DNA from: Deltaproteobacteria bacterium
GTDB taxonomy: Bacteria; Desulfobacterota; Dissulfuribacteria; Dissulfuribacterales; QOAL01
DNA: 57,454 nt
NCBI GenBank assembly: GCA_015494395.1
Contig: WGBG01000160.1
Span: 1-57,454, forward strand
Direction: 5' to 3'
Each line of letters opens with the position of its first letter. Position 1 is the first letter of the stretch. Below, one piece after another: positions 1 to 7,707 of the stretch. Made by a program: the position numbers and the translations under genes. The notes under the pieces were generated by a model that saw nothing but the letters and a program-made list of their open reading frames with translations, was not told the DNA's origin and made no database searches.

Positions 1-730
1 CACCTGTAATACGGTCGTCCTCAATGAATGGAGGCTTACGGTGTACGCCAAGGATAGCGATGTCTGAACAGTGAACAGCACCACACATGTTGAGGCAGCA
101 TGCCAGAGCGATGCGGACCTGTGCAGGAAGTTTGTGGCTTCCGAAGTAGTCAAATACCTCGTCCATAACTGCCTTCACAACACCTGATGCGTCAGTAGCA
201 GGTGTGTGGCAGTGTACCCAACCCTGGGTGTGAACGATGTTTGTAACGCCAGCGCCGGTTCCGCCTACAGGGAACTTGTAAGAACCACCGGGGAACTTGC
301 GTCCCATGAGGTCGTCCTTGAGAGCGCGCATCTTATCTTCGCTGTCAACTGTGAACTCGATGTTGTTACGGGTTGTCCACCGAACTGAACCTTCAGAGTA
401 CTTGTCAGCGATTTCACAGATCTCGCGGATAGTGTCAGTAGTGATGAGACGGGGAGATGCACAGCGAACTGCATAGCATACGTCGCCTGTTTCGCTCTCG
501 TACTTGATAACGCCAGGCTCAACGATCTCATGGCTCTTCCATTTGCCGTAGTTGTTCTTGATTACCGGCGGGAAGAACTGCTCATAGTGTGGGGGGCCGA
601 TATCAGTGATCCTGTTAGCCATTGGCTTTGAAGGATCGTACAGTTTTTCGGCAAGGTCTTTGTCGTAAGGCTTGGCGACAGTGTCTTTAATATTGCAACC
701 TGGGTTGTCTACCCATTTTTCTGCGAACAT
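1..730 (-). CDS. dsrB: Dissimilatory sulfite reductase beta subunit (partial, C-terminus outside window)
   Basis: The frame stays open to the window edge and gives 243 residues, against about 380 in complete DsrB, so the C-terminal part with the ferredoxin insert is missing here. DsrB pairs with DsrA to form the siroheme enzyme that reduces sulfite in the cytoplasm during sulfate respiration. The siroheme/[4Fe-4S] cysteine region [11 protein letters not shown] is visible at about residues 211-221, and [10 protein letters not shown] at about 117-126 is typical of sulfite reductases. The start at 730 has a GGAGG ribosome site, and the gene follows dsrA by 29 bases, so both are surely co-transcribed. 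Family assignment is certain. Confidence 0.97.
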   Translation of the reverse strand, partial: MFAEKWVDNPGCNIKDTVAKPYDKDLAEKLYDPSKPMANRITDIGPPHYEQFFPPVIKNNYGKWKSHEIVEPGVIKYESETGDVCYAVRCASPRLITTDTIREICEIADKYSEGSVRWTTRNNIEFTVDSEDKMRALKDDLMGRKFPGGSYKFPVGGTGAGVTNIVHTQGWVHCHTPATDASGVVKAVMDEVFDYFGSHKLPAQVRIALACCLNMCGAVHCSDIAILGVHRKPPFIEDDRITG

Positions 731-759
731 ATCTTTAATTACCTCCTGTTAGGTTCAGA

Positions 760-2046
760 TTAAGCAGCGTGCCTTGCGCGGAATTCCTTGATGTCGCGAT
801 CCCAACCACCCTCAACTTCATCTGCACTCCAGAATACGTAGGGGTTGGACCTGGGCTCTTTAACATGCTGCGGGATAGGCTTAACGCCAGCACGACGGAA
901 GAGCTCCTGCAGTGACTGACGCTGTATGAGCTCACCGAAACGCTCACGGTTCTTGCCTTCTTCCATCCACCAATCCCAGATGTTCTCAACGAATTCCTTG
1001 AACTCGTCAAGGTCGTCTTCCATCTTGATGAACGGAATTACCAGGGTTGACATCTGAGCGCCGTCCAGGATCGGAGCCTTGGCACCGGTGAGGATTGTTG
1101 CGCCTGTGTCTGTGCCTGGGCGAAGGGCTGCGGGCATTACATTGATGCAGTGCATGCAGCGTGTACATTCGCGGTTGTCGATCTTTAGCTCATCACCTTC
1201 CATCCACATACAGCCTGTGGGGCAAAGATCAATAACCTCTTTCTGAATGTCGAATGCACCCCAGTCCCTGTCGCTGTGTGCGCCGCCATTGGGTGCGATC
1301 TCACCACCGATGTAGGCCTTTACTGCCTCCTGGTCGATGCGGATGTCGTCTCTCCATGTACCGATGATGGAGCAGCATGAACGTGCAATAGCTGCAACGC
1401 AGTCATTGGGGCATCCGGATACCTTGAACTTGAACTTGTAGGGGAATGCCGGCCTGTGAAGCTCATCCTGGTAGGTCTGGGTCAGGTTGTAGCAGATCTC
1501 CTGAGTGTCAAGGCATGACCACTCGCAGCGGGCCTTACCGATGCAGCAGGAAGGGGTACGAAGGTTTGAGCCTGAACCACCGAGGTCAACATCCATCTGA
1601 TGGGTGAGGTCGTAGAATACAGGCTCAAGCTGATCTGTTGAGGTTCCAAGGAGAACCATGTCACCTGTGGAGCCGTGGAGGTTGGTCATTCCGCTGCCGC
1701 GGTAGTCCCACATCTCGCAGATCTTGCGGAGGTAATCTGTGGTGTAAAACTTACTAGCTGGCTGGTTAACACGAATTGTGTGGAAATGAGCAATGCTGGG
1801 GAACTGATCCGGTACGTCAGAGTAACGGCCGATAACGCCGCCGCCGTATCCGAAAACACCAACGATTCCACCGTGCTTCCAGTGTGTTTCCTTGTGCTTG
1901 AATGAGAGTTCAAGCTGACCCAGAAGGTCCAGACATGCCTGCTTGCCGTTCAAGCCTTTCTGCTCGATATCATCGACAAAGCTTGGGAATGGACCTGATT
2001 TTAGGTCATCTAACATCGGAGTGTCATGCTTTTTGACATCTGCCAT
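760..2046 (-). CDS. dsrA: Dissimilatory sulfite reductase alpha subunit
   Basis: A 428-residue protein of normal DsrA length. With DsrB it makes the cytoplasmic siroheme sulfite reductase that performs the last step of sulfate reduction, passing sulfur on to DsrC. The siroheme-coupled [4Fe-4S] ligands follow the family pattern C-x5-C (Cys168, Cys174) and C-x3-C (Cys212, Cys216). A ferredoxin insert follows, with ECTRCMHC at about 293-300 and further cysteines at 275 and 279. The start is preceded by GGAGGGAG about 6 bases upstream. The dsrAB order and the 29-base gap are the usual arrangement. Reading direction (reductive type) is inferred from overall similarity to sulfate-reducer enzymes and from the absence of sulfur-oxidation neighbours; a tree would settle it. 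Confidence 0.98.
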   Translation of the reverse strand: MADVKKHDTPMLDDLKSGPFPSFVDDIEQKGLNGKQACLDLLGQLELSFKHKETHWKHGGIVGVFGYGGGVIGRYSDVPDQFPSIAHFHTIRVNQPASKFYTTDYLRKICEMWDYRGSGMTNLHGSTGDMVLLGTSTDQLEPVFYDLTHQMDVDLGGSGSNLRTPSCCIGKARCEWSCLDTQEICYNLTQTYQDELHRPAFPYKFKFKVSGCPNDCVAAIARSCCSIIGTWRDDIRIDQEAVKAYIGGEIAPNGGAHSDRDWGAFDIQKEVIDLCPTGCMWMEGDELKIDNRECTRCMHCINVMPAALRPGTDTGATILTGAKAPILDGAQMSTLVIPFIKMEDDLDEFKEFVENIWDWWMEEGKNRERFGELIQRQSLQELFRRAGVKPIPQHVKEPRSNPYVFWSADEVEGGWDRDIKEFRARHAA

Positions 2047-2098
2047 TTAATTCTCCCTCCTTGATGGTGTATTTTTTGCTGGTTATAGTGTAAAACGT

Positions 2099-2129
2099 CC
2101 GGGACGGCGGAAGCCGATACACAGCCCGG
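2099..2129 (-). promoter_or_regulatory. Nested hairpin in the dsrAB leader
   Basis: CCGGG at 2099-2103 pairs with CCCGG at 2125-2129, and inside it CGGC-GGAA-GCCG forms a four-base-pair stem at 2105-2116. The structure lies between the predicted promoter and the dsrA ribosome site. It has no T tract, so it looks like a leader structure (stability or attenuation) and not a terminator. Function is inferred only. Confidence 0.45.
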
Positions 2130-2186
2130 GGCTAAAATGAATAACTATTCGGTGAAAAATGACGCACCTTTTCATAGGTAAAACCG

Positions 2187-2216
2187 TTTATAATATCCAA
2201 CGCCTTTGCTTGTCAA
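2187..2216 (-). promoter_or_regulatory. Sigma-70-type promoter for dsrAB
   Basis: On the minus strand a perfect -35 box TTGACA (2216-2211) is followed after 18 bases by TATAAA (2192-2187); TTATAA after 17 bases is an equally good reading. Transcription would start near 2180, giving a leader of about 130 bases before dsrA. No other equally good promoter lies in this 300-base divergent gap. Confidence 0.7.
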
Positions 2217-2346
2217 CCCTAAAAAACATGAGAACTGTCTAAAAATGAATGGATGCTCATTTTTTTTTATATTTCTTGAAATTCGGGTGTTGCGCAATAC
2301 GCAACCCTGTCCATAAAACTGCTCAAATCCTGAATGGAGATTCAAT

Positions 2347-3213
2347 TTGTCTGTTCTTTCATGTGATCTGCACACCCACTCAAACTGTTCCGACGGTTCT
2401 GACCCCCCCGGTATTCTTGTTAAAAAGGCTGCTGATGCAGGGTTGCATGCCATTGCACTCACAGATCACGATACTGTAAGCGGGTTGGCCGAGGCAGGAG
2501 CTGAGGCCCGGGTATTGGGTATGGAGTGTGTACCCGGCATAGAGTTTGGCGTCCGAGCCTCCAAGGGCAACATGCACATCCTCGGGTACTTTGTTGATCC
2601 TTCAGATGGACTGTTCAGCGCAACCCTGAAAAGGGTGCAGGCTGCACGTGCTGAGCGTACGCCCAGACTCATAAAAAGGCTTTCTGATCTTGGTATTTCC
2701 ATCACTGCTGATGAGCTTGAGTCTATTACAACTGGCGGCCAGGTGGGGCGTCCACATTTTGCAAGGCTTCTTGTGGAAAAGGGGTATGTAAAGGATTTCG
2801 GGCAGGCATTCTCAAAGTATCTTGCCCGGGGAGCAAAGGCGTATGTGCCAAAGTCCATACTTTCACCTGATGAGGCAATCCAGGCCATCCATTCAGCCTG
2901 CGGCCTTGCTGTACTTGCCCATCCCTTTTCCCTTCAGTGTACAAGCCGCAGGGAACTTGAGGCTGTGGTTCAGGGACTGTGCCAACAGGGGCTTGACGGC
3001 ATGGAGTGCTGGTACAGTGAACATTCTCCTTCCTTCACAAGACAGTGCCTTGATATAACCGGGAAGTTTAATATTGTTGCAACAGGGGGCAGTGATTATC
3101 ACGGTGCTGCAAAACCTTATATAAAACTTGGGAGGGGGAAGGGAAATCTGATCGTGCCCTACGAATGTGTTGAAGCGTTGAGGGCAAGGCATAAGGAGAA
3201 GTATGGTGCGTAG
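2347..3213 (+). CDS. PHP-domain phosphoesterase (TrpH/YciV-like)
   Basis: A 288-residue protein with a PHP domain over its whole length. Metal-binding motifs are DLHTHS at residues 7-12, TDHD at about 39-42, an AHPF motif near 200 and GSDYHG near the C-terminus. Relatives act as 5'-3' exonucleases (E. coli YciV/RNase AM) or hydrolyse 3',5'-bisphosphonucleotides; which activity applies here cannot be told. Translation appears to start at TTG (2347) with GGAG about 9 bases upstream; the TTG start fits because the HTHS motif is at its usual distance. It is the first gene of a rightward set with the peptide transporter genes, 18 bases before the binding protein. Confidence 0.9.
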   Translation: MSVLSCDLHTHSNCSDGSDPPGILVKKAADAGLHAIALTDHDTVSGLAEAGAEARVLGMECVPGIEFGVRASKGNMHILGYFVDPSDGLFSATLKRVQAARAERTPRLIKRLSDLGISITADELESITTGGQVGRPHFARLLVEKGYVKDFGQAFSKYLARGAKAYVPKSILSPDEAIQAIHSACGLAVLAHPFSLQCTSRRELEAVVQGLCQQGLDGMECWYSEHSPSFTRQCLDITGKFNIVATGGSDYHGAAKPYIKLGRGKGNLIVPYECVEALRARHKEKYGA

Positions 3214-3231
3214 TATGAAGATGTTGAATTT

Positions 3232-4842
3232 ATGAAGAGCTTCAAACATATATTAGTGCTGATTTTAACGGTTTTTTTTGCTGCATCCGGCGTAGCTGAT
3301 GCGGCAGATGGAGGACCTGATTATGGAGGAGCAATAGTTGTCGGCTCAATCGGTGATGCTTCAAACCTTATCCCAATGCTCTCCTCTGATGCCACATCTC
3401 ACAATATAGCAGGTCTTATCTATGCCGGGCTTGTAAAGTATGACAAAAATCTTGAGCTTGTGGGTGATCTGGCCGAGTCGTGGGATATTGAGCAGGATGG
3501 CAGGCTTATAACCTTTCATCTGAGACATGGAGTCAAATGGGAGGATGGCCATGAATTTACGTCTGCTGATGTACTTTTTGGTTTTAATACCATAACATCC
3601 CCTGATACACCCACTGCATACGCTGGAGATTTCCTTGAGGTGGAAAAGGCAGAGGCGCCGGATCCGTACACATTCAGGGTGCTGTACAAAGAGCCTTTTG
3701 CGCCGGCCCTGAGTTCATGGGGTGATATAGTAGTGCTCCCGCGCCATCTCCTTGAGGGAGTAAAGATAACAGAAAGCTCCCTGGCCAGAAAACCCGTTGG
3801 GCTGGGCCCCTTCAGGCTCCGGGAGTGGAAGACCCAGGAGAAGATTGTACTGGAGGAAAGCCCCACCTATTTTGCCGGAAGGCCCTATCTTGACCGGTAC
3901 ATAATGCGTATCATTCCAGATCCTGCAACAATGTTTCTTGAGCTTAAGGCTGGCGGGCTGGACTGGATGGGGCTTTCTCCAATGCAGTATCAGCGACAGA
4001 CAGAAACCCCGTTTTTCAAAAAGAATTTTTCAAGGTACAAGTATCTTTCGTTTTCATACACCTACCTTGGTTATAATCTCAGGCATCCATTTTTCAAGGA
4101 CAGGCGTGTCCGGCAGGCAATATCCTATGCAGTTGACAAGGAGGAGATCATCCGGGGTGTGCTGCTTGGCTACGGGGTTGTTGCCACAGGCCCGTACAAG
4201 CCTGATGCCTGGTATTATAATCCGGATGTGCGCCGTTATCCTTACGATCCTGAGCGTGCCCGCAGTATGCTTGCCCAGGCAGGATGGAAGGACAGTGATG
4301 GTGACGGCTGGCTTGACCGGGATGGGCAGGTTTTTGAGTTCACTGTGCTTACCAACCAGGGAAACAGCCTCAGGGACCGCACTGCACAGATAATACAGTA
4401 CAGGCTTAAACAGATAGGAATCAACATGCACATCAGGGCACTTGAGTGGACTGCCTTTATAAACGATTTTATCGACAAACGGCGTTTTGAGGCGGTAATC
4501 CTTGGCTGGACCCTGGGGCAGGACCCTGATTTATACGATATATGGCATTCTTCTAAAACAGCTCCCAAGCAGCTTAACTTTGTCGGCTATAAAAATCCTG
4601 AGCTTGACAGGTTGCTGGTAGCCGGCAGACGCACCTTTGATCGCAGGGAGAGAAAGCGCATTTATGCAAAGGTGCAGGAGATACTTGCCGAGGATCAGCC
4701 GTACACCTTTCTTTACGTGCCAATGTCCCTTCCGGTTATTCATAAACGCTTCCGCGGCATAAAGCCTGCCCCTGCGGGTATTTCATATAATCTTGAGCGT
4801 TGGTGGGTACCAAGGAACGAACAGAAGTATATTATGCCCTGA
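3232..4842 (+). CDS. Peptide/nickel-type ABC transporter substrate-binding protein (family 5)
   Basis: A 536-residue periplasmic solute-binding protein of the DppA/OppA family. The N-terminus is a Sec signal peptide ending around VADA at residues 20-24. The typical family region begins with GGAIVVGSIGDASNLIPMLS and continues with the LAESW and HLRHGVKWEDG blocks, which are hallmarks of the family. It delivers an oligopeptide or similar ligand to the permeases encoded immediately downstream (27-base gap). The ligand cannot be deduced. No ATPase subunit follows in the operon, so it must share one encoded elsewhere. Confidence 0.93.
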   Translation: MKSFKHILVLILTVFFAASGVADAADGGPDYGGAIVVGSIGDASNLIPMLSSDATSHNIAGLIYAGLVKYDKNLELVGDLAESWDIEQDGRLITFHLRHGVKWEDGHEFTSADVLFGFNTITSPDTPTAYAGDFLEVEKAEAPDPYTFRVLYKEPFAPALSSWGDIVVLPRHLLEGVKITESSLARKPVGLGPFRLREWKTQEKIVLEESPTYFAGRPYLDRYIMRIIPDPATMFLELKAGGLDWMGLSPMQYQRQTETPFFKKNFSRYKYLSFSYTYLGYNLRHPFFKDRRVRQAISYAVDKEEIIRGVLLGYGVVATGPYKPDAWYYNPDVRRYPYDPERARSMLAQAGWKDSDGDGWLDRDGQVFEFTVLTNQGNSLRDRTAQIIQYRLKQIGINMHIRALEWTAFINDFIDKRRFEAVILGWTLGQDPDLYDIWHSSKTAPKQLNFVGYKNPELDRLLVAGRRTFDRRERKRIYAKVQEILAEDQPYTFLYVPMSLPVIHKRFRGIKPAPAGISYNLERWWVPRNEQKYIMP

Positions 4843-4869
4843 GATGGGAGAATAATATCTCTTAATGAT

Positions 4870-5868
4870 ATGAATCTATTCATCTATTTTATAAGGCGTC
4901 TGTGGGGGCTTGTGCCCACCTTTATCGGTATCACACTGATTTCTTTTTTTGTGATGCACCTGGCCCCCGGCGAGCCCATGAGCATACAGGCGGATTTCAA
5001 TCCCAAGATGACACCTGAGATGCGCCAGAGGCTAAGGGCGCAGTATGGTCTGGATAAACCCCTGTATGTCCAGTACCTGAAATGGCTCAAGGGTCTCGCT
5101 GTGCTTGACCTTGGAAAATCCTTTGCCCCGGACAGGAGGCCGGTCTGGGACAAGATCAGAGAGCGTCTCCCAATTACCCTGCTTATAAATGTACTGTCAC
5201 TGGTGCTGGTTATTGTAGTGGCCGTGCCACTGGGCGTAAAGGCAGCGGTGCGCCATAACTCCCTCTTTGATCAGATAACCACGGTGCTGGTCTTTGTTGC
5301 TTACGCTGCACCTGCATTCTGGGTGGCTCTGCTCCTGATGCTCTACTTTGGAGTGGACCTGGGATGGCTGCCAATTTCGGGGATTCACAGTCTCATGGGA
5401 TATGACCAGATGCCCTGGTGGCAGAAGGCGCTGGATTGGGCCAAGCATCTGATACTTCCTGTATTTGTCTCAGCCATAGGTGGGCTTGCGGGGCTTTCAA
5501 GATATACCCGTTCATCAATGCTCGAGGTCATGAGGCAGGACTACATTACCACCGCCAGGGCCAAGGGCGTTCCTGAACACGAAGTTGTTTATCGTCATGC
5601 GCTTCGCAATGCACTTTTACCCCTTATTACCATACTTGGCCTCTCCCTTCCCGGCATGATAGGAGGCAGTGTTATCTTTGAGTCCATATTTGCAATTCCA
5701 GGGGTGGGCCAGCTTATGTGGACCAGTGTTATGGCAAGGGATTACCCTGTTCTCATGGGAAATCTGGTGATAGTTGCCGTACTCACCCTGGTTGGGAATC
5801 TGCTTGCAGATATCGGATATGCCCTTGCTGACCCGCGCATAAGGACCGGAGTGCAGAGTGATGAGTAG
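4870..5868 (+). CDS. Peptide ABC transporter permease, DppB-like
   Basis: A 332-residue inner-membrane permease with about six transmembrane segments, starting with the family-typical pattern of one helix (residues about 9-30) followed by a periplasmic region containing [19 protein letters not shown]. The ATPase-contact EAA loop reads [20 protein letters not shown], and [20 protein letters not shown] follows, both diagnostic for DppB/OppB. The stop overlaps the next gene by 11 bases, showing translational coupling with the second permease. Confidence 0.93.
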   Translation: MNLFIYFIRRLWGLVPTFIGITLISFFVMHLAPGEPMSIQADFNPKMTPEMRQRLRAQYGLDKPLYVQYLKWLKGLAVLDLGKSFAPDRRPVWDKIRERLPITLLINVLSLVLVIVVAVPLGVKAAVRHNSLFDQITTVLVFVAYAAPAFWVALLLMLYFGVDLGWLPISGIHSLMGYDQMPWWQKALDWAKHLILPVFVSAIGGLAGLSRYTRSSMLEVMRQDYITTARAKGVPEHEVVYRHALRNALLPLITILGLSLPGMIGGSVIFESIFAIPGVGQLMWTSVMARDYPVLMGNLVIVAVLTLVGNLLADIGYALADPRIRTGVQSDE

Positions 5869-6712
5869 GCAGGTACGACATAGTCTTTTAAGGGTATTCC
5901 TGGCAAATCCCCTTGCCATTTCGGGCATTACCCTGGTGGGAACCCTCTGTATCATAGCCGTGCTTGCGCCCTGGATCTCACCCTATGATCCCCAGGCCAT
6001 AGATACCTGGCATATCCTTGAGCCACCGTCTGCACAGCACTGGCTGGGTACCGACACCCTGGGAAGAGACTGCCTCTCAAGGCTCATTTATGGTTCCCGC
6101 ATTTCGCTCCTTGTGGGCTTTGTGGCTGTTGGTATTGCCACATTTATCGGCGCATTTCTCGGAGGAATTGCAGGTTATTATGGTGGTAAGGTTGACTGGG
6201 TCATAATGCGCCTGGTGGATATAATGCTCTGTTTCCCCACGATATTTTTGATAATGGCGGTTATTGCGTTTCTTGAGCCATCCATCTGGAATATCATGGC
6301 GGTTATAGGCCTGACAGGATGGATGGGAGTGGCAAGGCTTGTCAGGGCGGAATTTTTGAGCCTCAGAAAGCGGGATTTTGTTCTGGCTGCAAGGATTTCA
6401 GGTGCCTCAGACCTCCGAATCGCCTTCTCCCACATACTGCCCAATGCCATTGCACCTGTGCTGGTCTCTGCAACCCTTGGGGTGGGCGGTGCGATCCTTA
6501 CGGAAAGCGCTCTGAGTTTTCTTGGAATTGGCGTGCAACCCCCTACGCCAAGCTGGGGGAATATGCTTACTGCAGGCAAGGATAACCTTGAGATTGCATG
6601 GTGGCTTTCCGTCTATCCGGGCCTTGCAATCTTGGTAACAGTGCTTGGGTACAACCTGCTTGGCGAGGGGCTGCGGGATGCCCTTGATCCCCGGAGCCGG
6701 GAGAGAGGGTAG
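5858..6712 (+). CDS. Peptide ABC transporter permease, DppC-like
   Basis: A 284-residue inner-membrane permease of the DppC/OppC family. It has the N-terminal cytoplasmic segment and first helix, the [20 protein letters not shown] block, and the EAA loop ending in [32 protein letters not shown] near the C-terminus is a strong family signature. The start may be ATG 5858 or 5861. The usual DppD and DppF ATPase genes do not follow: the next genes are an oppositely oriented toxin-antitoxin pair. Confidence 0.93.
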   Translation: MMSRQVRHSLLRVFLANPLAISGITLVGTLCIIAVLAPWISPYDPQAIDTWHILEPPSAQHWLGTDTLGRDCLSRLIYGSRISLLVGFVAVGIATFIGAFLGGIAGYYGGKVDWVIMRLVDIMLCFPTIFLIMAVIAFLEPSIWNIMAVIGLTGWMGVARLVRAEFLSLRKRDFVLAARISGASDLRIAFSHILPNAIAPVLVSATLGVGGAILTESALSFLGIGVQPPTPSWGNMLTAGKDNLEIAWWLSVYPGLAILVTVLGYNLLGEGLRDALDPRSRERG

Positions 6713-6740
6713 GGAGGGTGGTGCGCAGTGCGCACCCTGC
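6711..6740. repeat. Short GTAGGG/GTGCGC-type palindromic repeat, copy 1
   Basis: GGTGCGC-AGT-GCGCACC forms a 7-bp stem with a 3-base loop at 6720-6736, directly after the dppC-like stop. The same core occurs at 7508-7529 and 7622-7642. It belongs to the short palindromic intergenic repeats often seen in bacteria (REP-like). It may also act as a transcript end, though no T tract touches it. Confidence 0.6.
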
Positions 6741-6761
6741 AAGAAGAATGTTTTTTCTGGT

Positions 6762-7172
6762 TTAAGGTTCTTTGCGCTGAATTGAATGGATACGTGAGAG
6801 ATGTTTTTTGTCGTAGGAGTATATCACGTCAATTTTTTCCTGGTCCATTAAAGCCGAAATATATCCGTCAATAAAATCTATGTTATGGGTGACATAATAA
6901 TCAATTGCTTTGTCCACAAGCGATCCGTTTATGACTTTTAAACCTGGAGTAGCCAAAATGGCGTGGATCATAGGTTCAATAGTAGTGTTTTTTAGGCCAT
7001 AAAAGGATTCCAGTACCCAGACAATTTCAGCTATTACAAGCTCTGTAGTGATGAGGACTATTTCGCCTTTTTCTGCCCTGTCCAGCAGCAGTTCTACTCG
7101 ATCAGCCTTGGCTGGATCGTCGTTTGTCAGATAGCGAATGGAGATGTTGGTGTCAATAAAGACCTTTTTCAT
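6762..7172 (-). CDS. PIN-domain toxin (VapC-like ribonuclease)
   Basis: A 136-residue PIN-domain protein. The N-terminal FIDTNISIRYL contains the first metal-binding aspartate (Asp7), TELVIAEIVWVL supplies the conserved glutamate, and DFIDGYISAL plus VIYSYDKKHLSRI supply later acidic residues. Such proteins are Mg-dependent endoribonuclease toxins. Its start overlaps the antitoxin stop by 4 bases (ATGA), the standard antitoxin-toxin order. The pair lies between two copies of a short palindromic repeat, consistent with acquisition by transfer. Confidence 0.88.
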   Translation of the reverse strand: MKKVFIDTNISIRYLTNDDPAKADRVELLLDRAEKGEIVLITTELVIAEIVWVLESFYGLKNTTIEPMIHAILATPGLKVINGSLVDKAIDYYVTHNIDFIDGYISALMDQEKIDVIYSYDKKHLSRIHSIQRKEP

Positions 7173-7408
7173 TCCATTTCGTCCACAACCCTTTGCCCAA
7201 CTGCCTTTTTGGCTGTAAGCCGTTCTGATTCAGGATTGCCGTTTCCCGGAACAGAACCCCGTAAATCCCGAAGAGTTTTTATGGGCTGAAGGATGATTTG
7301 TTTGCCGTCGGATTTGAAATCGACCTTGTCATGTGGATTCAAATTGAATTTATCCCTCAGAGACTTGGGTATGGTAACTTGACCCTTGGTAGTTATTGTT
7401 GAAAGCAT
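7169..7408 (-). CDS. AbrB/MazE-type antitoxin
   Basis: A 79-residue protein with an AbrB-type DNA-binding domain at residues 1-45: the sequence begins MLSTITTKGQVTIPKSLRDK, the classic swapped-hairpin motif, followed by DKVDFKSDGKQIIL. The C-terminal 30 residues would wrap the toxin. It presumably represses its own operon. It is encoded first and overlaps the PIN toxin gene by 4 bases. Confidence 0.9.
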   Translation of the reverse strand: MLSTITTKGQVTIPKSLRDKFNLNPHDKVDFKSDGKQIILQPIKTLRDLRGSVPGNGNPESERLTAKKAVGQRVVDEME

Positions 7409-7469
7409 ATTTTACTCCTAATACGAAGAAATATTTTAATTTTAAGGCAAATTTTTTTGAAATCAAGTA

Positions 7470-7529
7470 GTAGGGTACGGACAGCGCTCCTTTTTGAGTG
7501 AAATGAATGGTGCGCGATGCGCACCCTAC
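7470..7529. repeat. Palindromic GTAGGGT...CCCTAC repeat, copy 2
   Basis: The element starts GTAGGGTACGGACAGCGCTCC (7470 onward) and ends TGGTGCGCGATGCGCACCCTAC (7508-7529), so its ends are imperfect inverted copies and the inner right half is itself palindromic. It occupies the gap upstream of the antitoxin gene. Confidence 0.65.
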
Positions 7530-7621
7530 ATGATTGTGTGTGGCGATATTAATGCTGCGGGACGTTCTTTTTTTTATGAATGATATGGAGCCTGAATTTT
7601 TTGCCATTGGCATGTAGTCCT

Positions 7622-7642
7622 GTAGGGTGCGCACTGCGCATC
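7622..7642. repeat. GTAGGGTGCGC repeat, copy 3
   Basis: GTAGGGTGCGCACTGCGCATC is a single copy of the same unit seen at 7508-7529, in inverted orientation relative to it. With copies 1 and 2 it brackets the toxin-antitoxin pair. Nothing else is visible in the 299-base gap 7409-7707. Confidence 0.6.
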
Positions 7643-7707
7643 TTTTTGAGCTATCAGCGGTGCTTTTCCCCAGTGTTCAGCGCGTCCCCAGGCATTAAAG
7701 ATGTAAC

